Shown here: piece by piece, positions 57,322 to 64,000 of the stretch
How the letters are laid out: the number at the start of each line of letters is the position of its first letter
Numbering within the stretch: the stretch's first letter is position 1
DNA from: Mycolicibacterium thermoresistibile
GTDB taxonomy: Bacteria > Actinomycetota > Actinomycetes > Mycobacteriales > Mycobacteriaceae
Direction of reading: 5' to 3'
Length of the DNA stretch: 64,000 nt
Assembly (NCBI RefSeq): GCF_900187065.1
Contig: NZ_LT906483.1
Coordinates: forward strand, 2,108,001 to 2,172,000
Notes under the pieces: model-generated
What the model saw: the letters and a program-made list of their open reading frames with translations, nothing else
What the model was told of the DNA's origin: nothing
Databases searched by the model: none
Position numbers and translations under genes: made by a program

Positions 57322-58143
57322 ATGGCGCTGGACGACGCCGACCTCGAGGCGCTGGTCTCGCAGGCCGCGAAGATCCTGGACGCCGCGTCGGTGCGGTTCG
57401 TCGAAGGACACCGGGCCGACTCGGCGGTGCCCAAACAGGGCAACGACTTCGCCACCGAGGTGGATCTGGCCATCGAGCGGCAGGTGGTGGAGGCCCTCAC
57501 CGGCGCCACCGGCATCGGGGTGCACGGCGAGGAGTTCGGCGGCGCCGACGTGACCTCGCCGCTGGTGTGGGTGCTCGACCCGATCGACGGCACCTTCAAC
57601 TACGCCGCCGGGCTGCCGCTGGCCGCGATCCTGCTGGCGCTGCTGCAGGACGGCGAACCGGTCGCGGGGCTGACCTGGATGCCGTTCACCGACCAGCGGT
57701 TCACCGCGATCGCCGGAAAACCGTTGTATCTCAACGGTGTCGAACAGCCGAGGCTGTCCGACGCCGGGCTGGCCGACTGTGTGGTGGGTACCGGCACCTT
57801 CAACGTGGACTCGCGCGGACGGTTTCCGGGGCGGTACCGGGTGGCGCTGCTGGAGGCGCTGAGCCGGCGGTGCAACCGGATCCGGATGCACGGGGCCACC
57901 GGTGTGGACCTGGCCTACACCGCTGCGGGAATCCTCGGCGGGGCAATCAGTTTCGGCCACCACATCTGGGATCACGCGGCCGGTGTGGCGCTGATCCGCT
58001 CGGCCGGCGGGGTGGTCACCGACCTGGCCGGGGCGGACTGGACCATTCACTCGCAATCGGTGCTGGCCGGAAATCCCGGCGTGCACGCCGAGTTGCTGGA
58101 GATCGTGCAGTCGGTGGGGGACCCGGAGGACTATCGGAGATGA
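57322..58143 (+). CDS. impA: Inositol monophosphatase-family phosphatase (ImpA type)
   Basis: This 273-residue Mg-dependent phosphatase has the metal-site motifs [22 protein letters not shown] and [15 protein letters not shown]. It sits between priA and hisF, matching Rv1604. It is either an inositol monophosphatase or, judging from location alone, a candidate histidinol-phosphate phosphatase; in mycobacteria a separate HisN is known, so the second reading is weaker. It overlaps hisF by 4 nt. Confidence 0.88.
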   Translation: MALDDADLEALVSQAAKILDAASVRFVEGHRADSAVPKQGNDFATEVDLAIERQVVEALTGATGIGVHGEEFGGADVTSPLVWVLDPIDGTFNYAAGLPLAAILLALLQDGEPVAGLTWMPFTDQRFTAIAGKPLYLNGVEQPRLSDAGLADCVVGTGTFNVDSRGRFPGRYRVALLEALSRRCNRIRMHGATGVDLAYTAAGILGGAISFGHHIWDHAAGVALIRSAGGVVTDLAGADWTIHSQSVLAGNPGVHAELLEIVQSVGDPEDYRR

Positions 58144-58934
58144 CAGACAACACCGCTGACCGCAAACTCGCGGTGCGGGTGATCCCGTGCCTCGACGTGG
58201 ACGCCGGCCGGGTGGTCAAGGGCGTGAGGTTCGAGAACCTGCGCGACGCGGGCGACCCGGTCGAACTCGCCGCCGTCTACGACGCCGAGGGCGCCGACGA
58301 ACTGTGCTTCCTGGACGTCACCGCGTCGTCGTCGGGCCGGTCCACCATGCTCGACGTGGTCCGGCGGACCGCCGAACAGGTGTTCATCCCACTCACCGTC
58401 GGCGGCGGGGTGCGCTCGGTCGCCGATGTGGACACCCTGCTGCGGGCCGGCGCGGACAAGGTGTCGGTGAACACCGCCGCGATCGAACGCCCCGAGCTGC
58501 TGTCCGAGCTGGCCCGACAGTTCGGTTCGCAGTGCATCGTGCTGTCCGTGGACGCCCGCACCGTGCCCGAGGGCTCCCCGCCGACGTCGTCGGGGTGGGA
58601 GGTCACCACCCACGGCGGCCGCCGCGGCACCGGTATCGACGCGGTGGAGTGGGCGGTGCGCGGCGCCGAACTCGGTGTCGGCGAGATCCTGCTGAACTCG
58701 ATGGACCGGGACGGCACCAAGGACGGATTCGACCTGCCGATGCTGCGCGCGGTCCGCGGCGCGGTGAGCATCCCGATCATCGCCAGCGGCGGCGCCGGTG
58801 CGCTCGAGCACTTCCCGGCGGCGGTGCACGCAGGCGCCGACGCGGTGCTGGCGGCCAGCGTGTTCCACTTCCGGGAGCTGACCATCAAGCAGGTCAAGGA
58901 GGCCATGGCGGCCGAGGGGATCACGGTCCGGTGA
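58140..58934 (+). CDS. hisF: Imidazole glycerol phosphate synthase, cyclase subunit
   Basis: This 264-residue TIM-barrel cyclase partners HisH to make IGP and AICAR. It has [20 protein letters not shown] with the first catalytic Asp, [29 protein letters not shown] with the second, and [16 protein letters not shown] 58140 overlaps the preceding gene by 4 nt. Confidence 0.96.
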   Translation: MTDNTADRKLAVRVIPCLDVDAGRVVKGVRFENLRDAGDPVELAAVYDAEGADELCFLDVTASSSGRSTMLDVVRRTAEQVFIPLTVGGGVRSVADVDTLLRAGADKVSVNTAAIERPELLSELARQFGSQCIVLSVDARTVPEGSPPTSSGWEVTTHGGRRGTGIDAVEWAVRGAELGVGEILLNSMDRDGTKDGFDLPMLRAVRGAVSIPIIASGGAGALEHFPAAVHAGADAVLAASVFHFRELTIKQVKEAMAAEGITVR

Positions 58935-59284
58935 GCCTCGACCCGGCGATCGCCGCCCGGCTCAAACGCGACGCCAACGGGCTGTTCGCCGCCGTCGCGC
59001 AGGAGCGCGGCACCGGGAAGGTGCTGATGGTGGCGTGGATGGACGACGAGGCCCTGGCCCGCACGCTGCAGACCCGCCGGGCCACCTACTATTCGCGCTC
59101 ACGCCGGCGGCACTGGGTGAAGGGGGAGACCTCCGGGCACACCCAGTACGTGCACTCGGTGCGGTTGGACTGCGACGGTGACACGGTGTTGCTGGAGGTC
59201 GACCAGGCCGGCGCGGCCTGCCACACCGGCGAGCACAGCTGCTTCGACGCCGACCTGCTGCTCGGTCCCGAAGAGCAGCGCTGA
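58931..59284 (+). CDS. hisI: Phosphoribosyl-AMP cyclohydrolase
   Basis: This 117-residue zinc enzyme hydrolyses PR-AMP. It has [33 protein letters not shown], and the metal-site [30 protein letters not shown]. It is a single-domain HisI, without the HisE pyrophosphatase. GTG 58931 overlaps the hisF stop by 4 nt. It is the last his gene here. Confidence 0.95.
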   Translation: MSLDPAIAARLKRDANGLFAAVAQERGTGKVLMVAWMDDEALARTLQTRRATYYSRSRRRHWVKGETSGHTQYVHSVRLDCDGDTVLLEVDQAGAACHTGEHSCFDADLLLGPEEQR

Positions 59285-59303
59285 CCGGTTGCGGGTTGAC
59301 CGG

Positions 59304-59768
59304 TCAGGCGGACTGGCGGTCGCGCAGTGCGGCGAGCGCCTTCTCGGCGTGCACCGCCATGTTCAGCTCGCTGGCGATCACCTCGAGCACGGTGCGGTCG
59401 GTGTCGATGACGAACGTGGTGCGCCTGACCGGCAGCAGCTTGCCCAAGATGCTGCGCTTCACCCCGTACCGGCGCGCCACCGCGCCGTCCCGGTCCGACA
59501 GCAGCGGGAACTCGAAGTTCTCGATGTCGGCGAACTTGGCCTGCTTGGCGACGGGGTCGACGCTGATCCCGACCGGGGTGGCGCCCGCGTCGGCGAAGTC
59601 GGCCGCCAGGTCGCGGAAATGGCGGGCCTGCTTGGTGCAGCCCGGGGTCAACGCCGCCGGATAGAAGAACAACGCCACCGGGCCGGCGGCGAGCAACGTG
59701 CTGAGACTCTGCACCGCACCCGTCTGGTCGGGAAGTTCGAACTCGGGTGCCGGCTCGCCTGGTTTCAT
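59304..59768 (-). CDS. bcpB: Bcp-type thiol peroxidase (peroxiredoxin)
   Basis: This 154-residue peroxiredoxin reduces hydroperoxides. It has the thioredoxin-like start GEPAPEFELPDQTGAVQSLS and the peroxidatic Cys in FYPAALTPGCTKQARHFRD. No second Cys follows in the CxxxxC spacing, so it may be of the one-Cys or atypical type. ATG 59768 is selected by homology to Rv1608c; the longer open frame upstream overlaps trpE and is not coding. It converges with hisI. Confidence 0.9.
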   Translation of the reverse strand: MKPGEPAPEFELPDQTGAVQSLSTLLAAGPVALFFYPAALTPGCTKQARHFRDLAADFADAGATPVGISVDPVAKQAKFADIENFEFPLLSDRDGAVARRYGVKRSILGKLLPVRRTTFVIDTDRTVLEVIASELNMAVHAEKALAALRDRQSA

Positions 59769-59827
59769 GCCTCTCACGCTACGCCGGTGGCCGACGACGG
59801 GTCCGCCGAACACCGCGGTGAGAAGAC

Positions 59828-59904
59828 GGTCTGAAACGCGGTCCGGAAAGGGTGGTCCGGAAAGGGCGGTCTGGAAAGGTCGCCGTGACGGGTGGTCTGG
59901 AAAG
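59828..59904 (+). repeat. Repeated GGTCYGGAAAG motif upstream of trpE
   Basis: Four copies of GGTCYGGAAAG (Y is C or T) lie at 59840-59850, 59854-59864, 59868-59878 and 59894-59904, spaced 14, 14 and 26 bp. A weaker variant (GGTCTGAAACG) lies at 59828-59838. The last copy ends 8 bp before GTG 59913. The region is the 144-bp divergent gap between bcpB and trpE, so the motif may be regulatory or the result of short tandem duplication. Confidence 0.6.
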
Positions 59905-59912
59905 ATGGATGT

Positions 59913-61439
59913 GTGCAGACCACCGCAAACCTCGCCGGGACGATCAGCCGCGAGGAGTTCCGGGCGCTGGCCGCCGAGCACCGCGTGGTGCCGGTGACCC
60001 GTAAGGTGCTCGCCGACAGCGAGACACCGCTGTCGGCGTACCGCAAACTGGCCGCAAACCGTCCCGGGACGTTCCTGCTGGAATCCGCCGAGAACGGCCG
60101 GTCGTGGTCGCGCTGGTCGTTCATCGGCGCGGGCGCACCGTCGGCGTTGACGGTGCGCGACGGCGAGGCCGCGTGGCTGGGGACGACCCCGCAGGATGCG
60201 CCGCAGGGCGGCGATCCGCTGCGGGCGCTGCGCGCGACCCTGGAACTGTTGAAGACCGAGCCGCTGCCCGGCCTGCCCCCACTGTCCAGCGGGCTCGTCG
60301 GTTTCTTCGCCTACGACCTGGTCCGGCGCCTGGAACGGTTGCCCGAGCTGGCCGTCGACGACCTCGGGCTGCCGGACATGGTGCTGCTGCTCGCCACCGA
60401 CATCGCCGCGGTGGACCACCACGAGGGCACGATCACGTTGATCGCCAACGCGGTGAACTGGAACGGAACCGACGAGCGGGTCGACTGGGCCTATGACGAC
60501 GCGGTGGCCCGGCTGGACGTCATGACCGCGGCGCTGGGCGAGCCGTTGCCGTCGGCGGTGGCGACCTTCAGCCGGCCCGAGCCGAGGTACCGGGCGCAGC
60601 GCACCGTCGAGGAGTACACCGCCATCGTCGAGAAGCTGGTCGGCGACATCGAGGCCGGGGAGGCCTTCCAGGTGGTGCCGTCCCAGCGGTTCGAGATGGA
60701 CACCGACGCCGACCCGCTGGACGTGTACCGCATGCTGCGGGTGTCCAACCCCAGCCCGTACATGTATCTGCTACACGTGCCCGACGACGCGGGCGGGCTG
60801 GACTTCTCCATCGTCGGATCCAGCCCGGAGGCGCTGGTCACCGTCAAGGACGGGCGGGCCACCACCCATCCGATCGCCGGCACCCGGTGGCGCGGCGCCA
60901 CCGAGGAGGAGGACGTCCTGCTCGAGAAGGAACTGCTCGCCGACGAGAAGGAACGCGCCGAGCATCTGATGCTGGTCGACCTCGGCCGCAACGACCTGGG
61001 CCGGGTCTGCCGGCCCGGTACGGTGCGGGTGGAGGACTACAGCCACATCGAGCGCTACAGCCACGTCATGCACCTGGTGTCCACCGTCACCGGAGAACTG
61101 GCCGAGGGGAAGACGGCACTGGACGCCATCACCGCCTGCTTCCCGGCCGGCACGCTGTCCGGGGCGCCGAAGGTGCGGGCGATGGAGCTCATCGAGGAGG
61201 TGGAGAAGACCCGCCGCGGACTGTACGGCGGCGTGCTGGGCTACCTCGACTTCGCCGGCAACGCCGACTTCGCGATCGCCATCCGCACGGCGTTGATCCG
61301 CAACGGCACCGCCTACGTGCAGTCCGGCGGCGGGGTCGTGGCCGACTCCAACGGTCCCTACGAGTACAACGAGGCCGCCAACAAGGCCCGCGCGGTCCTG
61401 CACGCGATCGCCGCCGCCGAGACCCTGTCGGAACCGTGA
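59913..61439 (+). CDS. trpE: Anthranilate synthase component I
   Basis: This ~508-residue chorismate-using enzyme makes anthranilate with a glutaminase partner that is not in this window. It has the feedback-site [14 protein letters not shown], and the catalytic blocks [59 protein letters not shown] and [23 protein letters not shown] 59913 fits homologues best; GTG 59892 is open in the same frame. A repeat tract precedes it. Confidence 0.95.
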   Translation: MQTTANLAGTISREEFRALAAEHRVVPVTRKVLADSETPLSAYRKLAANRPGTFLLESAENGRSWSRWSFIGAGAPSALTVRDGEAAWLGTTPQDAPQGGDPLRALRATLELLKTEPLPGLPPLSSGLVGFFAYDLVRRLERLPELAVDDLGLPDMVLLLATDIAAVDHHEGTITLIANAVNWNGTDERVDWAYDDAVARLDVMTAALGEPLPSAVATFSRPEPRYRAQRTVEEYTAIVEKLVGDIEAGEAFQVVPSQRFEMDTDADPLDVYRMLRVSNPSPYMYLLHVPDDAGGLDFSIVGSSPEALVTVKDGRATTHPIAGTRWRGATEEEDVLLEKELLADEKERAEHLMLVDLGRNDLGRVCRPGTVRVEDYSHIERYSHVMHLVSTVTGELAEGKTALDAITACFPAGTLSGAPKVRAMELIEEVEKTRRGLYGGVLGYLDFAGNADFAIAIRTALIRNGTAYVQSGGGVVADSNGPYEYNEAANKARAVLHAIAAAETLSEP

Positions 61440-62029
61440 TCCGGGTCGGGCAGGTCCTGCTGGTGCTCGCCGCGGTGGGGCTGTGGGTGGCGTCCCGGAT
61501 GACCTGGGTGCAGGTCACCACGTTCGACGGGCTCACCCATCCGAAGACCACGCCGGTCGACGGGGTCACCTGGTCGACCGCGCTGGTTCCGCTGGCCCTG
61601 CTGTCGCTGGCGGCGGCCGTCGCGGCGCTGGCGGTGCGGGGGTGGGCGCTACGTCTGCTGGCGTTGCTGGTGGCGCTGGCCGGCGCGGGGATGGCCTATC
61701 TGGGCATCAGCCTGTGGGTGGTTCCCGATGTGGCGGTTCGCGCGGTGCACCTCGTCGAACTGTCGGTCATCGACCTGGTGGACAGTCAGCGGCTCTACGG
61801 CGGTGCGGTGGTCACCGTGGCGTCGGCGGTGGGCGCACTGGTCGCCGCGGTGTTGCTGATGCGCGCGGCGGCGAAGCCCGCGTCCGGCGCAGCAAAGTAT
61901 GCGGCGCCGGCGGCCCGGCGGGCCGCGGCGCGCCGGGATTCGTCCGACAGCGCGATGTCGGAACGCACGATGTGGGACGCTCTCGACGAGGGGAGGGACC
62001 CGACCGATCCGGACAGCATGGGTCGGTGA
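61436..62029 (+). CDS. Trp-region conserved membrane protein (TIGR02234-type)
   Basis: This 197-residue protein has four hydrophobic helices ([56 protein letters not shown] and [21 protein letters not shown]) and a charged tail with [21 protein letters not shown]. It is the family that sits between trpE and trpC in actinobacteria, as Rv1610. The function is unknown. GTG 61436 overlaps the trpE stop by 4 nt, implying coupling. Confidence 0.85.
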   Translation: MIRVGQVLLVLAAVGLWVASRMTWVQVTTFDGLTHPKTTPVDGVTWSTALVPLALLSLAAAVAALAVRGWALRLLALLVALAGAGMAYLGISLWVVPDVAVRAVHLVELSVIDLVDSQRLYGGAVVTVASAVGALVAAVLLMRAAAKPASGAAKYAAPAARRAAARRDSSDSAMSERTMWDALDEGRDPTDPDSMGR

Positions 62030-62112
62030 CAGACGGCGGTTCGGTGGCGGCTACCCTTCGAATGTGACGTGCCGGGAGCTCCCCGGCCGGGTGTGAAGGG
62101 ATTGGACGGATC

Positions 62113-62931
62113 ATGAGTTCGGCAAACGTGCTCGACTCCATCATCGAAGGGGTCCGTGCTGATGTTGCCGCTCGTGAGGCCGAGATCAGCCTGGCCGAGA
62201 TCAAGCAGCGCGCCAAGGATGCGCCGCCCCCGCTGGACGTGATGGCCGCGTTACGCGAGCCTGGCATCGCCGTGATCGCCGAGGTGAAGCGTGCCAGCCC
62301 GTCGCGCGGCCAGCTCGCCGCGATCTCCGACCCCGCCAAGCTGGCCCGGGCCTACGAGGACGGCGGTGCGCGGGTGATCAGTGTGCTCACCGAGCAACGC
62401 CGGTTCCACGGGTCGCTGGCCGACCTGGACGCGGTCCGCGCCGCGGTGTCCGTCCCGGTCCTCCGCAAAGACTTCATCATCCGGCCCTACCAGATCCACG
62501 AGGCCCGCGCCCACGGCGCCGACATGCTGCTGCTGATCGTCGCCGCGCTGGAACAGCCGGCGCTGGAGTCGATGATCGAGCGGACCCACTCCCTCGGGAT
62601 GACCCCGTTGGTCGAGGTGCACACCGAAGAGGAGGCCGACCGCGCGCTGCAGGCCGGCGCGAAGGTGATCGGTGTCAACGCCCGCGATCTCAAGACGCTG
62701 GAGGTGCACCGCGACTGCTTCGCCCGGATCGCCCCGGGGCTGCCGTCCGATGTCATCCGGATCGCCGAGTCGGGCGTCCGCGGCCCCGCGGACCTGCTGG
62801 CCTACGCCGGCGCCGGAGCCGATGCGGTGCTGGTCGGCGAGGGGCTGGTCACCAGCGGTGACCCGCGCAGCGCCGTGGCCGACCTGGTGACCGCAGGCCG
62901 TCACCCGTCCTGCCCGAAACCAGCCCGCTGA
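62113..62931 (+). CDS. trpC: Indole-3-glycerol phosphate synthase
   Basis: This 272-residue TIM-barrel enzyme closes the indole ring. It has [59 protein letters not shown], and [16 protein letters not shown] 62113 follows an 83-bp gap after the membrane protein gene. TrpB begins 34 bp after its stop. Confidence 0.96.
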   Translation: MSSANVLDSIIEGVRADVAAREAEISLAEIKQRAKDAPPPLDVMAALREPGIAVIAEVKRASPSRGQLAAISDPAKLARAYEDGGARVISVLTEQRRFHGSLADLDAVRAAVSVPVLRKDFIIRPYQIHEARAHGADMLLLIVAALEQPALESMIERTHSLGMTPLVEVHTEEEADRALQAGAKVIGVNARDLKTLEVHRDCFARIAPGLPSDVIRIAESGVRGPADLLAYAGAGADAVLVGEGLVTSGDPRSAVADLVTAGRHPSCPKPAR

Positions 62932-62965
62932 GCGGCGATGGGCCGCTGGGCGAAGAGGATCACTG

Positions 62966-64000
62966 ATGGCTGATCTCGCCGGACCGGAGCTACCGCGTTC
63001 CAGCGCGGCGGTCGCCGAACCCACCAGGCACGATCCGGACGATCGCGGACATTTCGGCGTCTACGGTGGGCGGCTCGTCGCCGAGGCGCTGATGGCGGTC
63101 ATCGAGGAGGTCACCGCCGCCTACGAGAAGGCCCGCGGTGATCAGACCTTCCTCGACGAGCTCGACCGGTTGCAGCGCCACTACACCGGGCGGCCGTCAC
63201 CGCTGTACGAGGCGGTGCGGCTCAGCGAACACGCCGGTGTCCGCATCTTCCTCAAGCGCGAGGACCTCAGCCACACCGGATCGCACAAGATCAACAATGT
63301 GCTCGGGCAGGCCCTGCTGGCCAAGCAGATGGGCAAGACCCGGGTCATCGCCGAGACCGGCGCCGGGCAGCACGGGGTGGCCACCGCGACCGCCTGTGCG
63401 CTGCTGGGGCTGGAATGCGTGATCTACATGGGCGCCGTCGACACCGCGCGGCAGGCGCTGAACGTGGCCCGGATGCGGCTGCTGGGCGCCGAGGTGGTGT
63501 CGGTGGAAGCCGGCTCCAAGACCCTCAAGGACGCCATCAACGAGGCGTTCCGGGACTGGGTCACCAACGCCGACTCGACCTATTACTGCTTCGGCACCGC
63601 CGCCGGCCCGCACCCGTTCCCGATGATGGTGCGTGACTTCCAGCGGGTCATCGGTCTGGAGACCCGGGCGCAGATCCAGGCTCAGGCCGGCCGACTGCCC
63701 GACGCGGTGACCGCCTGCATCGGTGGCGGCTCGAACGCGATCGGCATCTTCCATGCGTTCATCGACGACCCGGGAGTGCGGCTGATCGGCTTCGAGGCCG
63801 CCGGCGACGGTGTGGAGACCGGTCGGCACGCGGCGACGTTCACCGGCGGGTCCCCGGGCGCCTTCCAGGGTTCGTTCTCCTACCTGTTGCAGGACGAGGA
63901 CGGTCAGACGATCGAATCCCACTCCATCTCAGCCGGTTTGGACTATCCGGGGGTGGGCCCCGAACACGCTCACCTCAAGGACGTCGGCCGGGCCGAGTAC
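62966..64000 (+). CDS. trpB: Tryptophan synthase beta subunit, partial (3' end outside window)
   Basis: The first 345 codons of the PLP enzyme that joins indole and serine. It has [17 protein letters not shown], the PLP lysine Lys108 in [32 protein letters not shown], and the phosphate-binding [13 protein letters not shown]. The frame is open to the last base, so about 60-70 residues and the stop are outside. ATG 62966 follows an A/G-rich stretch. Confidence 0.96.
   Translation, partial: MADLAGPELPRSSAAVAEPTRHDPDDRGHFGVYGGRLVAEALMAVIEEVTAAYEKARGDQTFLDELDRLQRHYTGRPSPLYEAVRLSEHAGVRIFLKREDLSHTGSHKINNVLGQALLAKQMGKTRVIAETGAGQHGVATATACALLGLECVIYMGAVDTARQALNVARMRLLGAEVVSVEAGSKTLKDAINEAFRDWVTNADSTYYCFGTAAGPHPFPMMVRDFQRVIGLETRAQIQAQAGRLPDAVTACIGGGSNAIGIFHAFIDDPGVRLIGFEAAGDGVETGRHAATFTGGSPGAFQGSFSYLLQDEDGQTIESHSISAGLDYPGVGPEHAHLKDVGRAEY

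Noticed and set aside
59769..59912. Tryptophan attenuator with leader peptide
   Set aside because: No short ORF with clustered Trp codons followed by competing stems was seen; only repeats.

Overview
The window is a GC-rich (about 70% by eye) actinobacterial chromosome segment. Gene content and order match the Mycobacteriaceae: ileS, dinX, ansA, lspA, an RluA-type synthase, dnaE1, a Ddn-like gene, ilvA, treZ/treY/treX, an acyltransferase, bioA, bioF, bioD, a 2H protein, bioB, bsaP, a lipase, nrtR, nadABC, the his operon, a bcp gene and trpE/trpC/trpB follow the order I recall for M. tuberculosis Rv1536 to Rv1612. The assimilatory nitrate genes and the EamA/TetR pair suggest a Mycolicibacterium-like environmental species. 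The species cannot be named from sequence alone. No rRNA, tRNA, insertion sequence, prophage or CRISPR array was seen.

Region 1 (1-15711): the 3' end of ileS, then a cell-envelope glycolipid island. It holds a Mas/Pks5-type reducing polyketide synthase, a PapA acyltransferase, an MmpL exporter, a small secreted VGLPG-repeat protein, a GT1 glycosyltransferase, a Sap/Gap-type (SfLAP) export helper and a GT2 glycosyltransferase. The set resembles loci for acylated trehalose lipids (sulfolipid, DAT/PAT, LOS) and probably builds, decorates and exports a methyl-branched acyl glycolipid. No FadD gene is present here.

Region 2 (15870-25697): housekeeping genes dinX, ansA, lspA, an rluA-type gene, rarD, a TetR regulator and dnaE1, plus two small proteins.

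Region 3 (25846-28567): a decayed nitrate/nitrite assimilation locus. An internal deletion joins the 5' part of an assimilatory nitrate reductase gene to the 3' part of nirD. An intact HemD-winged-helix regulator follows, then a sirohydrochlorin chelatase-like gene with an apparent one-base frameshift.

Region 4 (28673-40157): a Ddn-like protein, ilvA, a membrane GGDEF protein with a degenerate motif, and an acyltransferase-treX-treY-treZ operon with overlapping starts and stops, which makes trehalose from glycogen.

Region 5 (40333-52775): biotin synthesis (bioA, bioF, bioD, bioB, bsaP) with its repressor BioQ and two matching operators, then NAD synthesis (nadA, nadB, nadC) with the repressor NrtR and a perfect palindromic operator. 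The bioF leader carries four perfect and one diverged copy of a 26-bp tandem repeat that starts with the right half of the BioQ operator and encodes a small hairpin.

Region 6 (52811-64000): hisD-hisC-hisB-hisH-priA-IMPase-hisF-hisI with mostly 4-nt overlaps, a Bcp peroxiredoxin on the other strand, and trpE, a Trp-operon membrane protein, trpC and the start of trpB. trpF is absent, as expected where PriA serves both pathways.
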